A DNA stretch of 64,000 bases from the NCBI GenBank assembly GCA_945859605.1, contig OX243815.1, positions 35,023,785-35,087,784 on the forward strand, written 5' to 3'. The position numbers were made by a program, and so were the translations under genes. The DNA is from Lumbricus rubellus (taxonomy: Eukaryota; Annelida; Clitellata; Crassiclitellata; Lumbricidae). The notes beneath the pieces were generated by a model. It did not search any database. It saw only the letters and a list, made by a program, of their open reading frames with translations, and had not been told where the DNA came from. Shown here piece by piece: positions 55,979-64,000 of this stretch (the first letter of the stretch is position 1; every line of letters begins with the position of its first letter).

Positions 55979-56176
55979 CTTTGCCCTAGAATCAACATGG
56001 GCTCCATATTGCAGGAGAGTTTGCAAGACAACATTCTGTTTTGACATTGCCGCAAGGTGTACTGCCATTTCTCCCCGAGCTGTCACAGCATCAATATCAG
56101 CACCACTTTGAAGAAGAAAACTAACAATATTGGAATGTCCCATAAGTGATGCTACATGCAGTGGTGTCAGGCCAGA
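55979..56176 (-). CDS. Ankyrin exon, repeats ~13-14
   Basis: 198 bp between ...gttgcag and gtttgtgt on the minus strand. Repeat 13 reads S-G-L-T-P-L-H-V-A-S-L-M-G-H-S-N-I-V and ends D-A-V-T-A. Repeat 14 reads R-G-E-M-A-V-H-L-A-A-M-S and ends V-D-S-R-A-K. S-G-L-T-P-(L/I)-H-V-A-x-x-M-G-H followed by R-G-E-x-A-x-H is the signature of repeats 13-14 in ANK-family ankyrins. Upstream exons were not found in the remaining 7.8 kb. Confidence 0.93.
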
Positions 56177-56445
56177 CTGCAACACAACCAAGTGAAGCAA
56201 TGACAAATCATTATATATAGACAATAACCTTTGCACAGTACTAAACTGAAGATTTAAAAAAAATTAACTTAGGAAATAATTGGCACTACATATAAAATCT
56301 GTAACAGTTTTGCTAAAATAAAGAAACAAACATATTTATTTGAATCAATTTAAAAGCTACAACCCCACACCCTTGGAGTCCAACCCACATTTCAAAGTGG
56401 TGAGAAGTGGTAACAGCCAAGTAGGGATATGCCAGCTGACAGTAT

Positions 56446-56514
56446 GTATGTATGTATGTATGTATGTATGTATGTATGTATGTATGTATGTATGTATGTA
56501 TGTATGTATGTATA
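56446..56514. repeat. (GTAT)n microsatellite, LINE tail
   Basis: About 17 GTAT units at the 3' end of the minus-strand LINE. It is the tetranucleotide tail of that element rather than an independent repeat. The H/T/Y/I repeat ORFs come from it. Confidence 0.9.
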
Positions 56515-57438
56515 TGATCATTTATATAGCGCCTTAACAAGAATCTCACGAAGGCGCTTAACGTAGCTACCCGACAGATCTAAACAGATGCGATTTAAGA
56601 CATTTAGAAAATGTTTCCTGAGATGCAATCGGTGAAATGTTGCGAATAGTTAATGAAATACAGTTCCAGTATGAAGGGCCAATGCATGAGAATGCACGAC
56701 GAGCCCGCATCGATGTGCGAGAGCGAGGAACCATCAGGTCACCACGAGTGGAAGAGCGCAAGGATCGACGACCCGGCTGACTGGAGACGGGAACGCAGAG
56801 CTCCCTGATGTACGCTGGGGCAGCACAGACCATAGATGCTCGCCCAATGATAATGATCTTGAATGCGATCCTATCTTCAACCGGCAGCCAGTGCAACGTA
56901 TCCCGCATGTAGATGGAAATATGCGAGAACTTTGGAAGATTGGCGATGACTCGGGCAGCGCAGTTGAGAACGAAATGAAGTTGTCGTATCCGGAACTTTG
57001 GTAGACCTGCCAGGACACCATTACAGTAGTCCAGGCGCGTCAGCACGAAGGAGTGGACAAGAGTGGCCGCGGCATCAAATGATAGATTACGCCGTATGAC
57101 TCTTATCTGGCGCAGTTGGTAAAAGCAAGACCTACAGAGGGAATTGACGTGTTGCTCCATTGACAGATCTTCATCCAGAAGCACTCCTAAGTCCCGACAA
57201 TGCTTTGGACTTTCCAGTTTGAAAATGCCACTTCAATCGCCTTCGTATCAATCCTTGAGCGTGCTTTTTCCGTACCCAGCCATATGAACTTGGTTTTATC
57301 TGGGTTCAGCCTCAACCGGTTGGAGGACATCCAGGATTCCAGGTCTGTACTTCCTGGACGATTGTCTGCATCTTTGACGCACTGGCCAAAGCATCAGACG
57401 GGTGGCACGTCAATTACAGCTGGGCGTCATCAGCATAT

Positions 57439-57697
57439 CTAAACATCCATCCACACCATCCCTCGGCTGCAGACTGGAATCGGTTGGTTGGTTCCACCTG
57501 TGTGTGTGTGTGTGTGTGTGCCAGCCAAGGGTGACTCTTCTTTCAGCTTACTGTGTCTTATTTTTGCAAATTGATGTACTATTTTTATTTTGTCGAAATT
57601 ACATTTAACATCCGGCCAGCGCAAAGAGCGCCTCTGAGTAGTTAATTGTATCTTGAAGAGGCGCTATATAAATTCTCAGAATGAATGAATGAATGAA
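57439..57697 (+). mobile_element. LINE 3' end inserted in opposite-strand LINE
   Basis: 259 bp ending in gagcgcctctgagtag...ttgaagaggcgctatataaattc and (GAAT)n. It interrupts the minus-strand element between the codons for V-Y and Y-A-D-D. It includes a (GT)n run at 57499-57519. Only the shared AT at the junction could be a target duplication. Confidence 0.75.
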
Positions 57698-58143
57698 TTG
57701 GTAAACCCGGGCTCCAAGAGCACAGATGAGCGTAGTTAAATCGGCTGTGTACAGCATGTACAGCAGTGGCCCAAGGACTGAGCCCTGCGAGACGCCGAAT
57801 ATTACAGGCGCCCATGATGACTTTCCAGAGCCAAAGGCCACCATCATTTCTCGTCCACTGAGGAAGGAACTGATCTACTGAAAAGCCTGTCCAACGACTC
57901 CGAATGATGTGTGTAGTCGAGTCAGCATGATGCTGTGATCCACCGTGTCGAACGCTGCGCTGGCATCAAGGAGCGCAAGCAGCGTGACATGTCCAGCGTC
58001 GATGGCATCGCAGATGTCCGAAATTAGCCTGAGAAGGACGGTTTCTGTAGAGTGGCCTTTCCTGAACCCGGATTGTAGCTTAGGCATGAGGTTGCTGGAC
58101 TCCAGACAGTGCTGACTGAGACTTTGTCATCAGTGGTGAAAGT

Positions 58144-58640
58144 TCAGGCTGAAGTACCATCTAGTGCGTTACACCAGGCAGGAGCAGCGTATAGCAGCAG
58201 TTTAACAACAGTTGTCTCTGTCATGGCATACATGGCTGTTGGAGGTAGACCATTTTCTCGTAGTAACCGCAGGGCGTAAAGAGAGTGTGCACAAGATCCC
58301 AGGCCCTCAGTGACATGGGGTTCTACACTTACATGTAGGTCGCGCTGCAAGGTGACACATAGAATTCCCATTGTGTCGACGCGTCCCATTCCATCAATTA
58401 TTGGAGGATAAGCATCTGCTCTTTGTTGAGCTATAATCATATCCCTGGACTTGGTAGTATTTAGGTTGTTTCGCTCAGCCCACGTGGATGCATGCTTCAA
58501 TTTATCACTGATGGTTGAACGCATCCATGATGGTACAAAGTATGCGAATGTGTCATTGGCATACTTCACAAGCATGTTCTCACGATAGATAGTTAGGAGG
58601 TCTGATGCATTAATGTCAAATTCTGACGGCCATATCCCGA
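58144..58640 (-). pseudogene. LINE RT fragment (Y-A-N-D family)
   Basis: A 143-codon frame reads V-K-Y-A-N-D-T-F-A-Y-F-V-P and H-A-S-T-W-A-E-R-N-N-L-N, then G-I-L-C-V-T-L-Q-R-D-L and A-A-P-A-W. It matches the thumb region of a widespread animal LINE RT family, as at 41130-41365. Truncated on both sides. Confidence 0.65.
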
Positions 58641-58714
58641 TCCTTGGACAACACCAGCATTAATACTGGCCTCACCAGAGGACAGCCACAGAGTTTGGTA
58701 ATGTTCTACATTAA

Positions 58715-59057
58715 TGCAATGTAATATATAAGAAAGGAGACTTAACACAATGTAAGAATTATAAATCCATTGTACTGTTAAACCATATGGTGAAAGTGCT
58801 CATGATTATTCAACTGAGTTGGCTGAAGGCAAAATCAGAGGAATACATGCCAGGCAAGCAGATAGGATTCAGAAGGGACAGAAGCACAGTTCAACAGATT
58901 CTGATGCTGAGATTAACTGCAGAAAATGCCAAACGAAAAAACAAACCTAGCTGTTTAGAATGGTTTTTTAGATTTTCAAAAGGCATTTGATTCCATCAAA
59001 CATGATGTGACATGGGCAATATTGAAATCATGTGGAGTAGGAAAAAGACTAAGACAG
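58715..59057 (+). mobile_element. RTE-type LINE RT fragment
   Basis: Reads K-K-G-D-L-T-Q-C-K-N-Y-K-S-I-V-L-L-N-H-M, then G-F-R-R-D-R-S-T-V-Q-Q-I-L and, after a frameshift, F-Q-K-A-F-D-S-I-K-H. It stops where the CR1/L2-type element starts, apparently mid-RT. Confidence 0.75.
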
Positions 59058-61205
59058 GTCAACTGCGTGACTCGTCTGCCAAGAAACTATTCGACATATT
59101 TGAGCGATCGACCACGGAGATCCTCGATCGTCTACTTCCATCGCAACCAGCAAAGCTTCGATCGCGTCCTCTTTCTCCCTGGTTCAACGGAGAATGCCAC
59201 TCACTTCGCCGTCACACCCGTCGGCTTGAGCGAACCTATCGCCGCACGCGTTCGCCAGCCGATCATCTGAAGTGGGTCCGATCCGTGCGCTCCATGCACC
59301 GTCGCTTCAGGAAGATAGAAGGCCAATACTGGGAGAGTAAGATCTCTTCCAACACTGGAGATGCCAGACGATTATGGTCCACCTTCAAGGATCTCCTGGG
59401 CCGACCTCAACCTTCCTCTACTGCAACGCCTCCACCATTCACGGCAGCTGACTTTGCCAGCCATTTCCCCTCCAAGATCGACATGGTGCGTCGGGATACC
59501 GATGGGTCTCCTCCTCCGGAATATCCTCCTACCGATTGCCGTCTCTCCAGACTCGACCTCGTCTCTGAGCTCGAGCTACGTCGCCTCATCCTCTCCTCTC
59601 CGCCAAAGTCATCTGAATTGGACACTTTGCTTCCGTTCCTCATACAGGAATCCATCGACATCCTCCTTCCTTTCCTGACTCTCATGTGTAATGCCTCGCT
59701 TCGTGACGGCATTCCACTGGCATCCCAGAAACGGTCGATCATCACGCCGATCCTGAAGCAGCCGGGACTTGATCCTCTTCTACCGTCTAGCTATAGGCCT
59801 ATAGCTAATGTTACATTTATATCTAAAATTATTGAAAAGCTTGTTGCTTCTCAACTGTTCAGGTATCTAGACTCTAATATGCTTCTTCCTCCTTTCCAAT
59901 CTGGCTTTTGTAAGGGGCTCTCCACTGAGACCCTTCTTCTCCATCTTCTCTCTGAGGTCTATAGTGCTATAGACAGATCGCAGGTCACTCTTTTTGGCCC
60001 TCTACGACGTGAGTGCTGCCTTCGACACTGTCGATCACACTATTCTTATTCGCCGACTTTCCACTTCTTTTGGCATCTCTGCTCTGCCCCTTGACTGGCT
60101 AACTTCTTATCTAACAGACCGCTCCTCTTCCACTGTCTTTCACTCCACTCGTTCCTCTTGGATCCCCGTTCCAGTCGGCCTTCCGCAAGGTTCTGTTCTA
60201 GGGCCCTTGCTCTATATCCTCTTCACTGCGGACATTAACTCTTTGCTCACTTCCTGCTCACTGCGAAGTCACTCCTAAGCTGACGATGTGCAATCATATG
60301 CCCATTGCTTTGATGAGGACGCTGCCAAAACTGTCCGCCTTATGGTCTGCGCTTCTGACACCCTTACTTCTTGGCTTTCGTCAAATCAACTGCGACTTAA
60401 TTCTCTGAAGACGCAATTCATATGGCTGGGAACTCGCCAGCAGCTGGCCAAGATTGACTTGGCTGCTCTCGCACATGAGTTTCCCCTTGTAACTTTCTCT
60501 ACCTCGGTCCGTGACCTTGGAGTCATCTTAGACCAAGAACTCTCCTACTGTAAGCACATATCTTCCCTGTCACGTGCTTGCTATTACCAAATTCGACAGC
60601 TGTTGTTGCTCGCTCTCTCTCATTCACTGCTTCTTCTACTCTTGTCCATGCCTTTGTTTGCAGCCGCTTAGATTACTGCTCTTCTCTTTATGTCGGACTC
60701 CCACAGGTCCACCTGAACTCCTTGTTTAGGGTCCTTCGATCTGCAGCACGCTTGGTTGGTGGCATCTCCCGGTTCGATCACGTTTCTGCCTTTATGAGGG
60801 ATGACCTCCACTGGCTCCCACTGCAGCAACGCATTGCTTATAGAGTTTCGTCTATTGCTTTGCGCTGCATCCTGGCTCAAGCTCCATCATATCTACGTGC
60901 ACTTTTTACTCCTGTTTCCGTTTCTCTGGGCTGCCGTTCGCTGCAGTCAGCTGCTCGCGGTGACTATCTTGTGCCTTTTTGTCGTACCGCTACTATGCAG
61001 CGAAGAGCATATTCCGTGGTGGGTCCAGCTATCTGGAATGGCCTCCCTACGGCTCTCCGTTCTCTTCCTCGTGACTCTGCTGGCTCTTTCTACCGTCTTC
61101 TCAAGACCTTTCTTTTGACCAGGCCTGGGTTGGGAGCGCCTCTGAGTAGAGATCTTGAAGAGGCGCTATATAAATTTATGTGATTGATTGATCGATTGAT
61201 TGATA
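59058..61205 (+). mobile_element. CR1/L2-type LINE, most of RT present
   Basis: Begins in the endonuclease-RT linker (W-F-N-G-E-C-H-S-L-R-R) and runs through the RT: S-S-Y-R-P-I-A-N-V-T-F-I-S-K near 59790, Y-D-V-S-A-A-F-D-T-V-D-H, G-L-P-Q-G-S-V-L-G-P and A-D-D-V-Q-S-Y near 60282. Frameshifts occur near 59990 and 60600, and a stop near 60278 replaces the residue before A-D-D. The C-terminus reads R-A-Y-S-V-V-G-P-A-I-W-N. The tail is gagcgcctctgagtag...gcgctatataaattta and (TGAT)n. The longest CR1/L2 copy here. Confidence 0.9.
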
Positions 61206-61243
61206 ATAGAAATCTTGAAGAGCAGTGTAGTAAAGAAAGAGCA

Positions 61244-61435
61244 ATGGAGAATACCCAAGATAACGGAATTGGGGCGGCAGTCATGGACATAGCACATTTT
61301 ACGCTAGGTGTACAGGCTATTCATGGACATACATATTCTTTGAATGTGTCTTACTCTAGTAAGGAAGTCATGAGCAAGCGCAGACCTTGGATTATATCTA
61401 TTCATCCGAATAAAGTGGTGGTTATAGATTTCTAG
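61244..61435 (+). CDS. Unassigned small ORF
   Basis: A 63-codon frame from ATG 61244 (an upstream ATG at 61184 lies in the LINE tail) to a stop at 61433-61435. Composition is ordinary, not repeat-driven; the end reads R-R-P-W-I-I-S-I-H-P-N-K-V-V-V-I-D-F. I recognise no family. It is on the same strand as the virus-like genes 2 kb downstream and could be a remnant of that element or chance. Confidence 0.3.
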   Translation: MENTQDNGIGAAVMDIAHFTLGVQAIHGHTYSLNVSYSSKEVMSKRRPWIISIHPNKVVVIDF

Positions 61436-62298
61436 GTTATCGCGCATGCGCATAGCCTACTATATTTATATGCGATCGTTTCCGGCGAGAAGTAAGCAAG
61501 TAGATAGACGGCCGCAAAGCAAAACGATTCATGTTTAATATAGCCTAAATAGTAGAAGACCAAACACAGCCCACGTACCCAAAACATATACACAGCTCAA
61601 GCACCCAAAAAATATCATACACAGCTCAAGCACCCAGTGACGTCATCACAGCCAAACAGACTACAGCTGACACACCCTATGACTCATAACCACCTAAAAC
61701 CATGGGTTTTTATGTAATCCTATAGGCCTAGGGCTAGGGCTAGAGATCCCCCCCTACCCCTAAGGGCGGCGGCGGCGGCGGGGCCTGCAGCGCAGCTGCA
61801 GGGGAATTGGGTTTTTCCCATTACGTCATTTATTCGGACAGGCTGTATTTTTAGAATTTGAACGTATTGAAACCTAATTTTCTTTCTTATTTAGACTTGG
61901 TATTGAATAAAATTTCAATTTCATTTAAATGTAGGCTTGTATGCACGCTTTTGCAATGCAATTAAAATTTGAAGGTGTTATTCAGACTTAACAAAGAGAT
62001 ACAACTGAAATTCATGTCCGCACATTGAACCTCCCACCCCTTCCAGCTGATGTGCTAGAGGTTGTTCAAGGACATAGAATGAACTATTCTGCAGCATTCT
62101 CCACGCACCCCAACCGCTGGACGCTGAGTCGCCCTTTGACCAGTACTATAATATATATATGAATATATTTATTCACTTGTATGGCATTAAATATATCCTC
62201 TTATGCACAGCGCTTGTTATAATTTTATATAACTATAGCAAATATTTTTTATATATATATGCATGCAGTGCTTCTGTAAACGGCTGCAAACCGATATA
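61436..62298. other. Stretch without recognised genes
   Basis: Contains the repeated phrase acacagctcaagcaccca (near 61597 and 61631) and a GC-rich spot at 61760-61805 with (GGC)n and the palindrome cctgcagcgcagctgcagg. No exon was found. It may be the flank or an outer part of the virus-like element. Confidence 0.4.
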
Positions 62299-63256
62299 CA
62301 CTGTGTCCGGAAAAAAAGGGACCCATTTTGTAAATATGAAAATAAATAGTAAATATTCATCAATTTTTACAATTCAAACACCATTTTAATCCTGACATAT
62401 TTGTCTAATATTGGTGAAAATATAAAAGTTTCAGTCACAACAATGACGTCATAATGACGTCATTTGCATAAAAACGCATTTATCCGGCTGTTCATGCATG
62501 GTTTCGGTTGATTTTGGCTCTTGGTAAAACAGAAATCCATGTAAGGAATGAAAATAAATGCAGCTTATTGAAGGGATTGTCCGCTCTATAAAAAAGTCGT
62601 GCCTGATATCCTGGAATATTCGGAACAATAGCCTACACATTTCAGCAAACTGGTGCTTCAGCTCACCGAGTTCGTCAAAATGTTTAACTGTTGACTAATG
62701 AGACTCGGATTTCATTCCTCTTAATTCTTTGGCCGCTAAACGGCCGCCCGCTTAAAACCCGCTGATAATAAGATTTGGAGACTGATGGAGAAGGTGTGGG
62801 CTACAGGACAAGGATAAGAGACATTGAAGAACTCCGTGAGCGAATTGTTAATGTCTGCTGGGGAGGATTTTGATGCGCTGGTTAAACAGTGGTTATCGAT
62901 GCTGCAGTTGGCTATTAGCGCGACCGTTTTGAAGCTTACGTTGAGGCCAAAGGTGTACACTTTGACCAAAAATTAATTCAGATATAAAAATTAAATTAAA
63001 CTTACATTTATTATTGATAAATTACATCATAAAAATATTGAAATTTGTGATGATTTGGCGCATTTATCTCTTAAATTTGACTTTTGTGCAAATGACGTCA
63101 TAATGACGTCATTATTTGGACTGGAACTTTTATATTTTTACAATTGTTAGACAAATATGTTAGGATAAAAACGGTCTTTGATTTGTGAAAATCGATTAAT
63201 ATTTACTATTTATTTTGATATTTAGAAAATGGGTCCCTTTTTTTCCGGACACAGTG
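62299..63256 (+). mobile_element. mariner-type deletion derivative 3
   Basis: Inverted ends cactgtgtccggaaaaaaag / cccttttttccggacacagtg with TA flanks; the arms stay complementary for over 100 bp (ataaatagtaaatatt.., tgacgtcataatgacgtcat). At 62715-62950 frameshifted remains of the mariner transposase C-terminus are readable (A-A-K-R-P-P, E-E-L-R-E-R-I-V-N-V). The element separates the 61244 ORF from the RING gene. Confidence 0.85.
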
Positions 63257-63310
63257 TATATATATATATTATACGCATGACTGTTAAGACATTTAGGGCT
63301 CTCTGTACAT

Positions 63311-63320
63311 GCATAAAAGG
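63311..63320 (+). promoter_or_regulatory. GCATAAAAGG, possible promoter of the RING gene
   Basis: A TATA-like decamer 61 bp before the ATG at 63382. The identical decamer lies before the next gene at 63679. Inferred promoter. Confidence 0.4.
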
Positions 63321-63381
63321 CAACATTTATGTCAACAATCATCAGTTCTTATTTTAATTGTGAATAATATAGATCAAAAAT

Positions 63382-63684
63382 ATGCATGCAAAGAAAGAAA
63401 CTTGCGAGATGGATGTGTGTGGTAATATGAAATGTGAATGCAACATTTGTGGTCCTGACTTAGAGAAAGAAAATGCAGTGAGATATAATATTATGCGTCT
63501 CAAAACAGAGAATGAAAAGCTGAGAAAGGCTGTAATCTGTGTGATATGCAATAATGCACAAGTAGAAATCCTATCGCTTCCATGTACGCACGTAAACATG
63601 TGTGAGACTTGCGCAGATATTGCGAAAAATTGTCCATTATGCGAACAGCGCATTCTTGGCACAGTAAGATTATTCTTAGCATAA
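63382..63684 (+). CDS. Small RING-finger protein, IAP-like, virus-like module
   Basis: 100 residues. A helical, charged stretch at about 26-50 (L-K-T-E-N-E-K-L-R-K) is followed by a complete C3HC4 RING: C53, C56, C68, H70, C74, C77, C84, C87. The protein ends G-T-V-R-L-F-L-A, the C-terminal motif of inhibitor-of-apoptosis RINGs, which act as ubiquitin E3 ligases and dimerise through this end. There is no BIR domain. An N-terminal cluster of five cysteines (8-23) is unexplained. The frame is intact and the next gene starts 37 bp later. Such stand-alone RING genes are common in large DNA viruses; host origin is possible. Function is inferred. Confidence 0.8.
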   Translation: MHAKKETCEMDVCGNMKCECNICGPDLEKENAVRYNIMRLKTENEKLRKAVICVICNNAQVEILSLPCTHVNMCETCADIAKNCPLCEQRILGTVRLFLA

Positions 63685-63688
63685 AAGG
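63679..63688 (+). promoter_or_regulatory. GCATAAAAGG, possible promoter of the ATPase gene
   Basis: Identical to 63311-63320. It overlaps the stop codon of the RING gene and lies 33 bp before the ATG at 63722. Confidence 0.4.
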
Positions 63689-63721
63689 ACATAGCTTTAT
63701 AACAAATCATCATTGCTCATC

Positions 63722-64000
63722 ATGGATCCAACTTGGTTGCACCCATTCTCTGCTATAGTGAGCGGTCCATCCGGATCCGGAAAAACGCTTTTCACTCTAC
63801 GCTTTATAGACCACTTGGACTATATGGTGAAACCAGCTATATCAAAAATCGTTTGGTGCTATGGCATATATCAGCAAATATTTGACAATTATAAACAAGT
63901 TCAGTTTCATGAAGGCTTGCCAGATCTCAATATGTTCGATGGCAAGCAGAAAACTCTTTTAATATTGGACGATTTGATGAGCGAGACCGACCAGCGTGTT
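63722..64000 (+). CDS. Packaging-type P-loop ATPase, 5' part (runs off window)
   Basis: 93 codons are present, open to the window edge. Near the N-terminus H-P-F-S-A-I-V-S precedes a perfect Walker A, G-P-S-G-S-G-K-T (residues 15-22). I-V-W-C-Y-G (43-48) and F-H-E-G-L-P-D (62-68) follow, then Walker B L-L-I-L-D-D-L-M (79-86). This layout, with WCYG and EGLPD between the Walker motifs, I associate with the A32/FtsK-HerA-like DNA-packaging ATPases of Polinton/Maverick and adintovirus-type elements. In viruses the protein drives genome encapsidation. No stop or frameshift so far. Another P-loop family cannot be excluded without the C-terminus. Confidence 0.72.
   Translation, partial: MDPTWLHPFSAIVSGPSGSGKTLFTLRFIDHLDYMVKPAISKIVWCYGIYQQIFDNYKQVQFHEGLPDLNMFDGKQKTLLILDDLMSETDQRV

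Larger units (their letters stand above)
5529..56176 (-). other. Ankyrin gene, internal part (7 exons, repeats about 13-23)
   Basis: Seven minus-strand exons lie in one order across more than 50 kb. Each is 99 or 198 bp, opens after an AG, closes before a GT, and encodes one or two complete 33-residue ankyrin repeats with all introns in phase 0. Read 5' to 3' the repeats match, one by one and without gaps, the second half of the repeat domain of membrane-skeleton ankyrins, which link membrane proteins to spectrin. Repeat numbers come from memory of vertebrate ANK1 and could be off by one. The exons for the last repeat, the ZU5/death-domain part and the first twelve repeats were not found and should lie outside. 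Divergent TPLH motifs suggest a fast-evolving paralogue. Confidence 0.88.
56440..58130 (-). mobile_element. CR1/L2-type LINE, 5'-truncated, interrupted
   Basis: Minus-strand pieces in order: S-G-F-R-K-G-H-S-T-E-T-V and A-S-A-A-F-D-T-V-D-H (58087-57875), G-V-S-Q-G-S-V-L-G-P-L-L-Y (57800-57760), Y-A-D-D (near 57435) after an inserted 259 bp, S-N-R-L-R-L-N-P-D-K-T-K-F near 57300, then a 205-codon C-terminal frame (57184-56567). The tail is gcgccttcgtgag...aaggcgctatataaatg and (ATAC)n. A stop near 57190 splits the frames. Confidence 0.85.

Noticed and set aside
56313..56549. ORFs of repeated H-T-Y-I and V-C-M-Y
   Set aside because: Direct translation of the (GTAT)n LINE tail.
56177..64000. Search for upstream ankyrin exons (repeats ~11-12)
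   Set aside because: No repeat-like segment with splice sites seen; probably beyond the window.

Overview
The window is animal (metazoan) nuclear DNA: long introns with GT-AG splice sites, tRNA-derived SINEs, LINE, hAT, mariner and piggyBac relics, simple repeats, and no operons or bacterial signals. The palindrome TAGGCCTA recurs in the non-repeat DNA. I cannot name the species; a marine invertebrate is a guess.

The one host gene is on the minus strand. Seven exons (56176-55979, 49161-48964, 38092-37895, 26350-26252, 19158-18961, 6984-6886, 5627-5529) each encode exactly one or two 33-residue ankyrin repeats, all with phase-0 introns. In order they match consecutive repeats of the membrane-skeleton ankyrins (ANK1/2/3 family), about repeats 13 to 23 of 24. 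Both gene ends lie outside the window. Several repeats have lost the TPLH signature, so this may be a diverged paralogue.

Everything between the exons is intron, mostly filled by layered mobile DNA. LINEs: many 5'-truncated CR1/L2-type copies sharing one 3' tail (gcgcctctgagtag...ttgaagaggcgctata), three RTE-type copies (one inserted in another with an 11-bp target duplication), and one GC-rich copy with a long open RT frame (49398-51179). SINEs at 8819 and 31278 carry the same tail as the CR1/L2 LINEs. DNA transposons: many hAT-type non-autonomous elements with 8-bp target duplications, three mariner-type deletion derivatives that keep the last transposase codons, and two piggyBac-type MITEs at TTAA. 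There is one solo LTR with a TATA box. Several foldback-type elements have ends built from short repeated words (21378-23470, 34309-35477, 54434-55871, probably 1135-1530).

The right end (about 63300-64000) is different. A small protein with an IAP-like C3HC4 RING (63382-63684) is followed after 37 bp by the start of a P-loop ATPase (63722, running off the window) that looks like the DNA-packaging ATPases of Polinton/Maverick and adintovirus-like elements. The decamer GCATAAAAGG precedes both genes. This looks like the edge of an integrated virus-like element within an ankyrin intron, and it is the most interesting part of the window.
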